A DNA stretch of 64,000 bases from Rheinheimera hassiensis (GCF_022436675.1 NZ_JAKUJZ010000004.1:124001-188000); one strand, 5' to 3'; shown: positions 24,316-32,962, numbered from the stretch's first letter. Program-made: numbers and translations. Notes: a model not told the origin generated them from the sequence alone.

Positions 24316-26190
24316 ATGTCATGCTTGACCCGCGCTTCGTTACTGCTGCTCAGCGCCTGCAGCTTTACTCTGTCGGCTGCTGCTATGCCGGTTAAATCTG
24401 CTACGCCTGCTGCCAGTGTAAAACAAATGCTCGGGCAAAAACTGATGCTGGACCTGCGCTACTATTGCGAACAAGCGCCGATAAATGGTCAGTGCCGTAC
24501 AGCGATGACAAAACTGCCACCTGAGCTTGCCACGCTGGTGCGCGATTATGATATTGGCGGCGTGATCCTGTTTGCCGAAAACCTGGCCGATGTCGCCCAA
24601 ACCGTGCAGCTTAACCGTGATTTACAAAGTGCTGCTGCCGCATCAAAGCTTAAATTACCGTTGTTTATCAGTATCGATCAGGAAGGCGGCCGGGTAGCGC
24701 GCCTGCCACGCAGCTTAGCTACGTCCTTTGCCGGTAATATGGCCATAGGTGCAACTTATGCTGAACACGGTACTATGTTTGCTACTGAAGTAGGTAAGGT
24801 GCTGGCAGATGAATTACTGGCACTGGGTATTAATGTTAACTTTGCCCCGACGATAGATGTTAACGTTAATCCGCAAAACCCGGTGATTAACGTACGGGCT
24901 TTCGGCGAAAACCCGCAGCAAGTGGCGGAACTGGGTAACGCCATGACCAGCGCCATGCAACAGCGCGGTATGATAGCAGCACTGAAGCATTTCCCCGGCC
25001 ATGGCGATACTGAAGTAGACAGCCATTTAGGCTTGCCGCGGGTAGAGCACAGCAGCGAGCAAATCCGTCAGGTAGATTTATATCCGTTTGCCCACATTAT
25101 TAAGCAGCAAACTCCCGGTATGATTATGACGGCGCATATCCAGTTTCCGGCGCTGGACAGCAGCACCTTTGTTTCCAAAAATGGCGAAGAAATGCTTAAA
25201 CCGGCCACGCTGTCGCGCACCATTTTGCATGACGTACTGCGCCAGGAAATGGGCTACAAAGGCGTGATAGTGACTGATGCGCTGGATATGGCCGGTATCA
25301 GCAAGTTTTTTACCCATACCGAAGCGGTAGTACAAACCTTTGCCGCCGGTGCCGATATCGCCCTGATGCCGGTAAAGCTGCAACATCCCGGCGAGCTAAA
25401 AGCGCTGGCAGCACTGCTGAATGAACTGGAAACGGCGGTAAACAACGGCGATATTGCCAAAGCTGAACTGGCCGAATCTTATCAGCGCATAGTGGCATTG
25501 AAGCAGCAGTACCCTTTATTGCCGGCGGTTAAATCGGCTGCTGAACAAACCAAACTTGCCGGCAAACTGCTTGGCAGTGCTGCGCACCGGCAAAGCGAGC
25601 TGGCATTAGCCAAAGCGGCGATAACCCAGGTGAAACCGGCTACGGCTTACTGGCCATTTAAACTCAGCGATACAAAAAAACTGTTGCTGATTATGCCGGA
25701 TCAAACCAAAGCTCAGGCCTTAGCTGCCGCGCTGCAGCATTACAGCAACGATCATTTCGTGATCGACAGCATTAGCCTGCAACAAACCGATTTAGCTAAA
25801 GCCAGTGCACAAATTGGCGCCGCTGATCTGGTGATCAGTGGCTTTATTGCCCCTATGCAAAGCCTGGCCGATATTGGCGGCATGGACGATTTAACCGGTA
25901 TTGCCAATATAGCTGCCGCTTATGAGCGTCAGAGCCTGCAATTTGAAACTTTATTGCCGCAGATTAAAGCGAAGAAAAAACCACACGTGTTTTTAAGCCT
26001 GCGTGCGCCTTATGATATCAGCCGTTATGGCCAGTATGCCGACGTAGTGCTGGCAAGCTATGCCTATAACACTTCAGAGCAGCCAACCGCCATGGGTGCC
26101 GGTAATGCGGTATATGAAGCGCTGGCGCAGGCTTTACTGGGGCAATACCGTTTAACCGGTAAACTGCCCGTGACTGTTAGCGGGTATTAA
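24316..26190 (+). CDS. Exported GH3 beta-N-acetylhexosaminidase, NagZ-like with C-terminal extension
   Basis: A 624-residue glycosidase. The start at ATG 24316 follows TTGGGA and gives a leader MSCLTRASLLLLSAC, whose LSAC could be a lipobox with Cys15; the frame could also begin at GTG 24289. The GH3 domain shows FISIDQEGGRVARLPRS, KHFPGHGDTEVDSHLGLPRV (the NagZ histidine loop) and the nucleophile region VTDALDMAGI. Standard NagZ is about 340 residues and cytoplasmic; this one is exported and carries a second domain (about 400-624) like other GH3 enzymes. It would release GlcNAc from chitin- or murein-derived chains outside the inner membrane. NagX follows after four bases. Confidence 0.88.
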   Translation: MSCLTRASLLLLSACSFTLSAAAMPVKSATPAASVKQMLGQKLMLDLRYYCEQAPINGQCRTAMTKLPPELATLVRDYDIGGVILFAENLADVAQTVQLNRDLQSAAAASKLKLPLFISIDQEGGRVARLPRSLATSFAGNMAIGATYAEHGTMFATEVGKVLADELLALGINVNFAPTIDVNVNPQNPVINVRAFGENPQQVAELGNAMTSAMQQRGMIAALKHFPGHGDTEVDSHLGLPRVEHSSEQIRQVDLYPFAHIIKQQTPGMIMTAHIQFPALDSSTFVSKNGEEMLKPATLSRTILHDVLRQEMGYKGVIVTDALDMAGISKFFTHTEAVVQTFAAGADIALMPVKLQHPGELKALAALLNELETAVNNGDIAKAELAESYQRIVALKQQYPLLPAVKSAAEQTKLAGKLLGSAAHRQSELALAKAAITQVKPATAYWPFKLSDTKKLLLIMPDQTKAQALAAALQHYSNDHFVIDSISLQQTDLAKASAQIGAADLVISGFIAPMQSLADIGGMDDLTGIANIAAAYERQSLQFETLLPQIKAKKKPHVFLSLRAPYDISRYGQYADVVLASYAYNTSEQPTAMGAGNAVYEALAQALLGQYRLTGKLPVTVSGY

Positions 26191-26194
26191 CACT

Positions 26195-27388
26195 ATGTTT
26201 AACTGGTATCAGCGTTACGCCGAAGCAATACTTTCTGTGTTACCGGCCAAGCGCCTGCTGGCGCTGGATGCGCTACGCGGGCTAACGATTACCGCTATGA
26301 TACTGGTTAACAACCCCGGCAGCTGGAGCCATGTTTACAGCCCGTTGTTGCATGCGCAGTGGCATGGCTGGACGGTAACTGATCTGATCTTCCCGTTTTT
26401 TATTGTTATTGTCGGTATGTCGCTGCAGCTGAGCCTGCAGCGGCAAAACAGCAGTGGCAATATTGCTGTGATAAAACATGCTGCAGTGCGCAGCGTAAAG
26501 CTATTTGTTCTGGGGTTGTTTTTAGCGCTGTTTTATTACAATTTCCGCGACCCGGCGTACAGCTATATTGAGCAGAAGCTGCTTACGCTGCGCTGGCTGG
26601 GAGTATTGCAACGCATTGGCTTAGTGTACTTTTTTACCGTGCTTATTGTGCTGTACTGCAACACCCGTGGCCGTATCGGCTGGCTGGTAGGGCTTTGTGC
26701 TTTATATCTGGTGGGCATGTTGTATCTGCCGTATCAGGATGCGCAGGGCAATCAGTTCCGTGGTTTGCTGGAATTTGGCAACAGCTTTGCCGCCTGGCTG
26801 GATCATGCTGTGCTGGGCGCCAGCCATGTGTATTACCGCAGCGCCACGCCGTTTGCTTTTGATCCGGAGGGACTTTGGTCTACCTTACCGGCGATCAGCA
26901 GTTGCCTGGCCGGAGTATTAATGGCGCAGTATCTGCAAAGCGAGCGCACTCTGGTGCAAAAAATTCGTGGTTTATTGTTATTTGGCGTAGTGGCAGTATG
27001 GCTGGCAGAGCTGTGGCATATGGGCTTACCGATTAATAAAAGCCTGTGGACCCCCAGTTTTGTGCTGTTAAGCAGCGGTTACTGCGCTATCGCACTGGCG
27101 GCCTGCCTGTGGTTGTGTGATGTTAAACGCTGGCGGCGCTGGAGCGCACCTTTTGTAGTGTTTGGTGCCAATGCCATTTTGTTTTTTATGTTTGCCGGTG
27201 TGGCGGCACGCATTCTGATGATGATATCTGTCGGCGATACCTCTTTACACGGCTGGTTATTCAGCACTGTGTATCAGCCACTGTTTGGCGACTACAATGG
27301 CTCACTGGCGTTTGCGCTTAGCTTTTTGTTGCTTTCCTACCTGTTAATGCACTGGTGTTATAAACGCGGTTATATCTTTAAAGTTTAA
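26195..27388 (+). CDS. nagX: NagX-like membrane acyltransferase (HGSNAT/DUF5009 family)
   Basis: A 397-residue inner-membrane protein with about ten or eleven hydrophobic segments. The start LLALDALRGLTITAMILVNNPGSWSHVYSPLLHAQWHGWTVTDLIFPFFIVIVGMS is the signature of the NagX family, related to human lysosomal heparan-alpha-glucosaminide N-acetyltransferase. In Alteromonadales it is part of GlcNAc regulons and is thought to acetylate amino sugars across the membrane. It follows the exported GH3 hexosaminidase gene by four bases, supporting an amino-sugar role. The activity has not been deduced from sequence and remains an inference. Confidence 0.88.
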   Translation: MFNWYQRYAEAILSVLPAKRLLALDALRGLTITAMILVNNPGSWSHVYSPLLHAQWHGWTVTDLIFPFFIVIVGMSLQLSLQRQNSSGNIAVIKHAAVRSVKLFVLGLFLALFYYNFRDPAYSYIEQKLLTLRWLGVLQRIGLVYFFTVLIVLYCNTRGRIGWLVGLCALYLVGMLYLPYQDAQGNQFRGLLEFGNSFAAWLDHAVLGASHVYYRSATPFAFDPEGLWSTLPAISSCLAGVLMAQYLQSERTLVQKIRGLLLFGVVAVWLAELWHMGLPINKSLWTPSFVLLSSGYCAIALAACLWLCDVKRWRRWSAPFVVFGANAILFFMFAGVAARILMMISVGDTSLHGWLFSTVYQPLFGDYNGSLAFALSFLLLSYLLMHWCYKRGYIFKV

Positions 27389-27436
27389 GTAGGTAGCGGT
27401 GATTTTTTCTGCCGGGTGGCAGCTTGTAATTTTTGG

Positions 27437-27450
27437 TGTAACCGGTTACA
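27437..27450. promoter_or_regulatory. LacI-type operator 1
   Basis: The perfect palindrome TGTAACCGGTTACA, typical of LacI-family sites with a central CG, lies 87 bases before the MFS transporter start. It is identical to operator 4. Confidence 0.8.
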
Positions 27451-27537
27451 GTTATTTTTGTTGTGGATAAAAAGTATGCTAGCCAGCAGAGCTAGCCGCC
27501 ACCAATGACAATAAAATCAACAGGGAAAAACACCGCC

Positions 27538-28740
27538 ATGCCTATCAGCATCCGACTTAAATTGTCGCTAATGATGTTTCTGCAGTTTTTTATCTGGGGC
27601 GCCTGGTTTGTTACCATGGGCACCTATCTGTCACAGCGTTTCTCTGCCTCCGGTGCACAAATGGGCATGGCGTATGAAACGCAGTCTATCGGCGCCATTA
27701 TCGCGCCTTTTATTATTGGCCTGATTGCCGACCGCTACTTTGCCGCCCAGAAAATTCTGGCGCTGTTGCATCTGGTAGGGGCGGCATTGTTGTTTAGTGC
27801 GGCCTACAGTGGCAGTTTTAGCAGCTTTTATCCCTATGTGTTGTTGTATATGGTGGTGTATATGCCAACGCTGGCGCTGGTTAATGCAATTAGCTTTCGC
27901 CAGTTGGCAGAAAAAACCGCGCAGTTTGCCCATATCCGTGTGTTAGGCACGGTTGGCTGGATCACCGCCGGTTTGTTAATTGGCTGGTTTGGCTGGGAAG
28001 GTAACCAGAATTTACAGTTCACCTTTATGCTGGCGGCCGGTGCGTCGTTAGCACTTGGTGTATTTAGTCTGACTCTGCCCGACACACCGCCGCAGGCCAC
28101 GCAGCAAAGGCCTACTATACGGCAACTGTTGGGGCTGGATGCACTGGCCTTACTAAAAGACCGCGCTTATCTGGTGTTTTTTCTGGCCTCGGTACTGATC
28201 TGTATTCCGCTGGCGTTTTATTATCAGAATGCCAACCTGTATCTGAACGATTTGGGCATCAGCGGCGCAGCGGCAAAAATGTCACTGGGGCAGATGTCTG
28301 AATTGGCCTTTATGTTATTGCTACCGTTATTTTTACGCCGTTACGGCATTAAAGCCACCTTGCTGGTAGGTATGCTGGCCTGGGTGCTACGTTATGTGCT
28401 GTTCGCTTACGGCAACAGCGGCGAGCAGTTGTGGATGTTGTTTTTTGGTATTTTACTGCACGGTATTTGTTATGACTTTTTCTTTGTCAGCGGCCAGATT
28501 TACACCGAGCAAAAAGCCGGTCGTGAGATAAAAGCCGCGGCACAGGGCCTGATCACACTGGCAACCTATGGCGTAGGTATGTTGCTGGGCTTCCGTCTGG
28601 CCGGTTATATCACCGATTTAAATCACCTGGACAGCGGTTACCAGTGGTGGCAAATCTGGTTAATTCCGGCCGGTATAGCGGCGCTGGTATTAGTGTTATT
28701 TGTATTAAGCTTTCCAAAACAGCGGCGGTTACCGGTGTAA
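27538..28740 (+). CDS. MFS transporter, nucleoside:H+ symporter-like
   Basis: A 400-residue carrier with 12 hydrophobic segments, opening with RLKLSLMMFLQFFIWGAWFVTMGTYLSQRF, characteristic of the NupG/XapB-type nucleoside:H+ symporter family, whose members in sugar clusters move other solutes. ATG 27538 has AGGGAAA upstream; ATG 27505, in frame, has no ribosome site. A LacI-type palindrome is 87 bases upstream, and the next genes are an oxidoreductase and sugar isomerase-like genes, so it probably imports a sugar, glycoside or keto-sugar. The exact substrate is unknown. Confidence 0.85.
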   Translation: MPISIRLKLSLMMFLQFFIWGAWFVTMGTYLSQRFSASGAQMGMAYETQSIGAIIAPFIIGLIADRYFAAQKILALLHLVGAALLFSAAYSGSFSSFYPYVLLYMVVYMPTLALVNAISFRQLAEKTAQFAHIRVLGTVGWITAGLLIGWFGWEGNQNLQFTFMLAAGASLALGVFSLTLPDTPPQATQQRPTIRQLLGLDALALLKDRAYLVFFLASVLICIPLAFYYQNANLYLNDLGISGAAAKMSLGQMSELAFMLLLPLFLRRYGIKATLLVGMLAWVLRYVLFAYGNSGEQLWMLFFGILLHGICYDFFFVSGQIYTEQKAGREIKAAAQGLITLATYGVGMLLGFRLAGYITDLNHLDSGYQWWQIWLIPAGIAALVLVLFVLSFPKQRRLPV

Positions 28741-28785
28741 CCGCAGCGGTGCTGCTTAGTAAGCAGCGTAAAATCTTTTCGGTGT

Positions 28786-28799
28786 TGTAACCGGTTTCA
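28786..28799. promoter_or_regulatory. LacI-type operator 2
   Basis: TGTAACCGGTTTCA differs from the perfect palindrome by one base and ends only 10 bases before the ATG of the oxidoreductase gene, next to its ribosome site. It sits in the 69-base gap between the MFS and oxidoreductase genes. Confidence 0.75.
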
Positions 28800-28809
28800 A
28801 GGGGTGGTA

Positions 28810-29973
28810 ATGGCACAAACAAAAGTCAGAATGGCGATGGTAGGTGGCGGGGAAGGCGCTTTTATCGGTGCGATACACCGCATCGCTGCGCGGCTGGATA
28901 ATCAGATCGAGCTGGTAGCGGGTTGCTTTAGCAGTAAGGCTGAGCGTAGTGCTGCTATGGCAGCACAGTTGGGTATCAGCACAGCGCGTTGCTATGATTC
29001 TTATCAGCAGTTGTTTGCTGCAGAAGCCCAACTGCCGCCAGAGCAACGGATAGAGTTTGTTACTATAGTGACGCCGAATCATTTGCATTTTCCGGTGGCT
29101 AAGGCCGCGTTGCTGGCCGGTTTTCATGTGTTGTCTGACAAACCTGCAACCTTGTCATTAGACGAAGCACTGCAATTACAGGCGCTGGTGCAGCAAACGG
29201 GCTTGCGTTATGGCTTAACCCACACTTATGCGGCTTACCCAATGGCATTACAGGCCAAATTATTAGTGCAGCAGGGCAATCTAGGTGCAGTGCGTCGTGT
29301 TGCCGTTAGCTACCCGCAAGGCTGGCTGGCAAATAAAGCCGACAGCGATGGCAGTGCTCAGGCGCAGTGGCGCTTAGATCCGGCCCGCTCCGGTATCAGT
29401 GGCTGCTTTGCTGATATTGGCACCCATGCGTTTCAACTGGCAGAGTTTGTCAGCGGGCTTGAAGTGACAGAGCTGTGCGCCGATCTGGTCACCGTAATAG
29501 ACGGCCGGCAGTTGGACGATGATGGCAGCGCCTTACTGCGCTTTAATAATGGTGCCCGCGGCACCTTGCTGGCCAGCCAGGTCTGTGCCGGCATGGGTAA
29601 TGGTTTGCAAATTAGTGTGTATGGCGAGCTGGGTTCGCTCAGTTGGCAGCAGGAGCAGCCGGATCAACTGATAGTGCAACTGCGCGGGCAGCCGCAGCAA
29701 ACCTGGCAGGCGGGCACGGATAAAGCCTATCTGGCTGAGCAGGTACGGGCCTGGTGCCGCACGCCAGCAGGGCACCCCGAGGGCTATCTGGAGGCTTTTG
29801 CCAATATTTATCGTGACTTTGCGCTGGCGTTACGCCAACCGACAACCAGCAACCTCGCAGCAGGTATTGAGCAGGCGGTGCGCGGCATGGCCTTTGTGCA
29901 GGCCGCGGTGGTAAGCAGCAGGCAAAATACAGCCTGGGTGAGCATCGCCGGGCAATACACTTTTACAGGATAA
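28810..29973 (+). CDS. Gfo/Idh/MocA-family oxidoreductase
   Basis: A 387-residue NAD(P)-dependent sugar dehydrogenase. The Rossmann start VRMAMVGGGEGAFIGAIHRIAARL has the GGGxGxxIG dinucleotide loop; EFVTIVTPNHLHFPVAKAALLAGFHVLSDKPATLSLDEAL gives the catalytic Lys in the family's EKP-type motif (here DKP); GISGCFADIGTHAFQLAEF holds the Asp/His pair. Members oxidise or reduce sugars at C1, C2 or C3, including 3-keto-sugars. ATG 28810 follows AAGGGG; GTG 28804 is also in frame. It lies seven bases before the next isomerase-like gene. In this setting it may reduce a keto-sugar product. Confidence 0.88.
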   Translation: MAQTKVRMAMVGGGEGAFIGAIHRIAARLDNQIELVAGCFSSKAERSAAMAAQLGISTARCYDSYQQLFAAEAQLPPEQRIEFVTIVTPNHLHFPVAKAALLAGFHVLSDKPATLSLDEALQLQALVQQTGLRYGLTHTYAAYPMALQAKLLVQQGNLGAVRRVAVSYPQGWLANKADSDGSAQAQWRLDPARSGISGCFADIGTHAFQLAEFVSGLEVTELCADLVTVIDGRQLDDDGSALLRFNNGARGTLLASQVCAGMGNGLQISVYGELGSLSWQQEQPDQLIVQLRGQPQQTWQAGTDKAYLAEQVRAWCRTPAGHPEGYLEAFANIYRDFALALRQPTTSNLAAGIEQAVRGMAFVQAAVVSSRQNTAWVSIAGQYTFTG

Positions 29974-29980
29974 TCAATGT

Positions 29981-31042
29981 ATGCTGACAAGCAAAATTAA
30001 AGGGCCAGCGATATTTCTGGCACAGTATCTGCCACCGGCCGGTGAGGCCTGTACATTAGAGTCATTATTACGCTGGGCGGCAGAGCTGGGATACAAAGGC
30101 GTGCAATTGCCAACCTGGGACAAACGCATTTTTGATTTAGAGCAAGCCGCGCATAGCCAGCAATATTGCGATGAGCTATTGGCATTGTGTCAGCGTTATC
30201 AGTTACACATTACCGAACTGTCGACCCATTTGCAGGGCCAGTTAATGGCTGTGCATCCGGCATACAATGAGCTGTATCAGGGCTTTGCCCCGGCGCAGGT
30301 GCAAACCGAAGTGCAGAAACAACAGTGGGCCACTGAGCAATTGTTGCTGGCTGCGCAGGCGTCAAAACGCCTAGGCCTCAGCTGTCATGTCACTTTCTCC
30401 GGTGCTCTGCTGTGGCATACCGTTTATCCATGGCCACAGCGCCCGGCCGGCCTGGTAGAGCAGGGCTTTGCCGAACTGGCGCGACGCTGGTTGCCGGTGC
30501 TGGATGCCTTCGATGCAGCAGGCATAGATGTATGCTTTGAGCTGCATCCGGGCGAAGATTTACACGATGGCTTATCATTTGAACGTTTTCTTAATGCCAC
30601 CGGGCAGCACCCGCGCGCCTGTATTTTGTATGATCCAAGCCACTTTCTGCTGCAGCAGATGGATTACCTGCAATTTATCGACTTTTATCATCAGCGAATC
30701 CGTGCGTTTCATGTTAAAGATGCCGAGTTTCGCCCCTCCGGTAAAGCCGGTGTTTATGGCGGCTACAGCAGCTGGTTGGAACGGCCGGGTCGGTTCCGTT
30801 CGCTTGGTGATGGCCAGATAGATTTCAATGCTATTTTCAGCAAACTGACACAATACGGCTACACCGGCTGGGCAGTGCTGGAGTGGGAATGCTGTTTAAA
30901 GCACCCGCAACAAGGTGCTGCAGAAGGCGCACCTTTTATCGCCAAACAGCTTATCTGTGTGGCTGAGCGGCCGTTTGATGATTTTGCCGGTGGGGCGACT
31001 GATGCTGGCCGCAACCGGCGTATTCTTGGTTTAACTGACTAA
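29981..31042 (+). CDS. Sugar isomerase/epimerase-like TIM-barrel protein
   Basis: A 353-residue protein of the xylose isomerase-like TIM-barrel family (AP endonuclease 2 superfamily). Seen are WAAELGYKGVQLPTWD, ELSTHLQGQLMAVHP, VCFELHPGEDLHDG, ILYDPSHFLLQQMD, RAFHVKDAEF and WAVLEWECCLKHP, giving the Glu, Asp, His and Glu metal ligands expected around the barrel. Members isomerise or epimerise sugars or keto-sugars; YcjR of E. coli, a 3-keto-sugar epimerase, is one example. It lies seven bases after the oxidoreductase gene. No signal peptide, so it is cytoplasmic. Confidence 0.85.
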   Translation: MLTSKIKGPAIFLAQYLPPAGEACTLESLLRWAAELGYKGVQLPTWDKRIFDLEQAAHSQQYCDELLALCQRYQLHITELSTHLQGQLMAVHPAYNELYQGFAPAQVQTEVQKQQWATEQLLLAAQASKRLGLSCHVTFSGALLWHTVYPWPQRPAGLVEQGFAELARRWLPVLDAFDAAGIDVCFELHPGEDLHDGLSFERFLNATGQHPRACILYDPSHFLLQQMDYLQFIDFYHQRIRAFHVKDAEFRPSGKAGVYGGYSSWLERPGRFRSLGDGQIDFNAIFSKLTQYGYTGWAVLEWECCLKHPQQGAAEGAPFIAKQLICVAERPFDDFAGGATDAGRNRRILGLTD

Positions 31043-31116
31043 GGTTCAATTTATACTCATGCAGGCGCTGCACAACAGCGCCGCTGCAAAAATAGACAAA
31101 AAATAACCAATCTGGC

Positions 31117-31145
31117 TTGACAAAATTCTGAGCCGGATTTAAGTT
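31117..31145 (+). promoter_or_regulatory. Possible promoter before the DUF1080 gene
   Basis: A perfect -35 box TTGACA (31117-31122) is followed 17 bases later by a poor -10, TAAGTT (31140-31145). LacI-type operator 3 starts seven bases downstream, over the predicted start site. The weak -10 keeps this tentative. Confidence 0.4.
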
Positions 31146-31151
31146 AAGTGA

Positions 31152-31165
31152 TGTAACCGGTTTCA
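31152..31165. promoter_or_regulatory. LacI-type operator 3
   Basis: TGTAACCGGTTTCA, identical to operator 2, is 92 bases upstream of the DUF1080 lipoprotein gene. Confidence 0.8.
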
Positions 31166-31257
31166 TTGGCAGTGTTCAAAGAATCACGCCAACAAAATAA
31201 TTATAACGAGCGGTACCGGCCAGCAACAGCGCTGGCTACAACAAGGGGAGCGTCAAC

Positions 31258-31995
31258 GTGATCAGAGTTAACTCGGGTGCGTTTTGTCGTACAGCAGCGA
31301 TCAGCCTGCTGTTGCTTGCAGCTGTTACCGGCTGTAAACCTGCACCAACTACTTCCGAAGGCATCTCTGATGCTGCTACACCTGATAAAACCACTACAGA
31401 AGTATCTGCTGACTGGCAATGGCTGTTTAATGGTGAATCTGCCGATGCATGGACTGACAAAAGCGGCAAACCGATTGGCGAGCAATGGCAAATTATCGAC
31501 AAGGCGCTGGTGCTTACAGCAGCTGGTGGCGGTGATATTGTCAGCAAGCAAAGCTTTACCGATTTTGAGCTGGAGCTGGAGTGGCAAATTGCCGCATCCG
31601 GCAACAGTGGTATCTTCTACAAGGTTAACCGGGAGGGTTGGTCCGGTGGTTTAGAATATCAGTTGCTGGATGACGATAATTATCCCGGCCATGACAACCC
31701 TATTCATTTTACTGCTTCATTATTTGATATTTACGCACCGCAAGTTGATGCTCATTTACCTGCCGGTAGCTGGAATCATACCCGCATTGTTGTGCGCCAC
31801 CCGCAGGTTGAGCACTGGCTTAATGGCAAGCTGGTACTGCAGTTTGAGTTAGGCTCCGCTGACTGGCAGCAGCGCGCTGCCAGCAGCAAATTTGCCCCTA
31901 AGCATGATATTGCTACTGCTGAGCCCGGGCATATTATGCTGCAAGACCATAATGACAAAATAGCTTTTCGTCAGATCCGGATCCGTGCCTTATAA
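31258..31995 (+). CDS. DUF1080 lipoprotein (3-keto-disaccharide hydrolase family)
   Basis: A 245-residue lipoprotein starting at GTG 31258 after AAGGGGAG; the lipobox is VTGC with Cys26. The DUF1080 core starts at WQWLFNGESADAWTDKSGKP and continues through FTDFELELEWQIAASGNSGIFYKVN, GLEYQLLDDDNYPGHD, SWNHTRIVVRHPQVEHWLNGKLV to IMLQDHNDKIAFRQIRIR, a jelly-roll (concanavalin-like) fold. Members act on glycosides already oxidised at C3, cleaving them by elimination/hydration. Placement with a GMC dehydrogenase and sugar isomerase-like genes supports that role. It would act in the periplasm or on the outer membrane. Confidence 0.88.
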   Translation: MIRVNSGAFCRTAAISLLLLAAVTGCKPAPTTSEGISDAATPDKTTTEVSADWQWLFNGESADAWTDKSGKPIGEQWQIIDKALVLTAAGGGDIVSKQSFTDFELELEWQIAASGNSGIFYKVNREGWSGGLEYQLLDDDNYPGHDNPIHFTASLFDIYAPQVDAHLPAGSWNHTRIVVRHPQVEHWLNGKLVLQFELGSADWQQRAASSKFAPKHDIATAEPGHIMLQDHNDKIAFRQIRIRAL

Positions 31996-32007
31996 CAGGA
32001 GCATGTT

Positions 32008-32913
32008 ATGGCTATTAACCGTCGCCATTTTTTATGTCGTACCTTTGCCGGGGCTGCTGTTGCCGGTTTAGCCAGCCAGCTGCCGCTAAGCTGGCCGTTG
32101 TTTGCTGCCAGCCCGGCGCAGCCAAAAATTTCACTGGCACAGTGGTCATTGCACCGTCAGCTGCGCTCCGGCCAGCTTAAGGTGTTGGATTTTGCTGTAA
32201 AAACCCGGCGCGATTTCCAACTCGGCGCTGTCGAATACGTAAATCAGTTCTTTGCTGACAAGGCGCAGGATCAAGCTTTCTTGCGTCAGTTAAAACAGCG
32301 CGCCGATGACAGCGGTGTCAGCAGCTTACTGATTATGGTCGACGCTGAAGGCGACCTGGCAGCAGTGGATGCAAAGCAGCGCCAGCAGGCAGTAGAAAAT
32401 CATTATAAGTGGGTTGAAGCTGCAGCGTTTTTAGGCTGCCATGCTATCCGTGTCAGCATTGCTGATAACGCCAAAACCGATGCATTAAAGATGCAACAGG
32501 CGGCAGTATTGGGCCTGCAACAATTGGCTGCTTTTGCCGCGCCCTTTGGTATCAGCATTATTGTCGAAAATCATATGGGCCACTCTATGGACGCCAACTG
32601 GCTGGCCACGGTATTACAACAGGCCGGTAATATTGGCAGCCTGCCGGATTTTGGTAACTTTAGCGGTGACAAATATCAGGGCACGCAATTACTGCTGCCG
32701 TTTGCCAAAGGTATCAGTGCTAAAACTTATGCCTTTGATGACAAAGGCGCTGAGAGCAGTATTGATTATCAGCGCATGTGGCAATTGATCCAAAACGCGG
32801 GTTATCAGGGCTATATCGGTATTGAATATGAAGGCGAAAATGCCGACGAAGATGCTGGTATCCGTGCAACGCGCGATTTACTGCTGGCAGTGGCCAATCA
32901 CGCCGGGCGTTGA
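32008..32913 (+). CDS. Exported TIM-barrel sugar isomerase/epimerase-like protein
   Basis: A 301-residue protein with an N-terminal Tat-type signal (INRRHFLCRTFAGAAVAGLASQ), so it is exported folded. The remaining barrel has SLAQWSLHRQLRSGQLKVLDF, CHAIRVSIADNAK, ISIIVENHMGHSMDANWLATVLQ, GSLPDFGNFSGDKYQG, ISAKTYAFDDKGAES and GIEYEGENADEDAG, the metal-ligand positions of xylose isomerase-like enzymes. An exported member next to a DUF1080 lipoprotein suggests both work in the periplasm on oxidised sugars. It starts 12 bases after the DUF1080 stop and ends in a clear terminator. Confidence 0.83.
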   Translation: MAINRRHFLCRTFAGAAVAGLASQLPLSWPLFAASPAQPKISLAQWSLHRQLRSGQLKVLDFAVKTRRDFQLGAVEYVNQFFADKAQDQAFLRQLKQRADDSGVSSLLIMVDAEGDLAAVDAKQRQQAVENHYKWVEAAAFLGCHAIRVSIADNAKTDALKMQQAAVLGLQQLAAFAAPFGISIIVENHMGHSMDANWLATVLQQAGNIGSLPDFGNFSGDKYQGTQLLLPFAKGISAKTYAFDDKGAESSIDYQRMWQLIQNAGYQGYIGIEYEGENADEDAGIRATRDLLLAVANHAGR

Positions 32914-32939
32914 GGTTAAATGCAATGCCCGGTTTTTTT
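32902..32939 (+). terminator. Rho-independent terminator after the exported isomerase-like gene
   Basis: CCGGGC (32903-32908) pairs with GCCCGG (32927-32932), with TTG/CAA extending the stem inward, and seven T residues follow. The left arm overlaps the last codons of the gene. LacI-type operator 4 begins 10 bases later. Confidence 0.85.
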
Positions 32940-32948
32940 GTCTGTCAG

Positions 32949-32962
32949 TGTAACCGGTTACA
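32949..32962. promoter_or_regulatory. LacI-type operator 4
   Basis: The perfect palindrome TGTAACCGGTTACA, identical to operator 1, lies 112 bases before the GMC dehydrogenase start and directly after the terminator. Confidence 0.8.
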
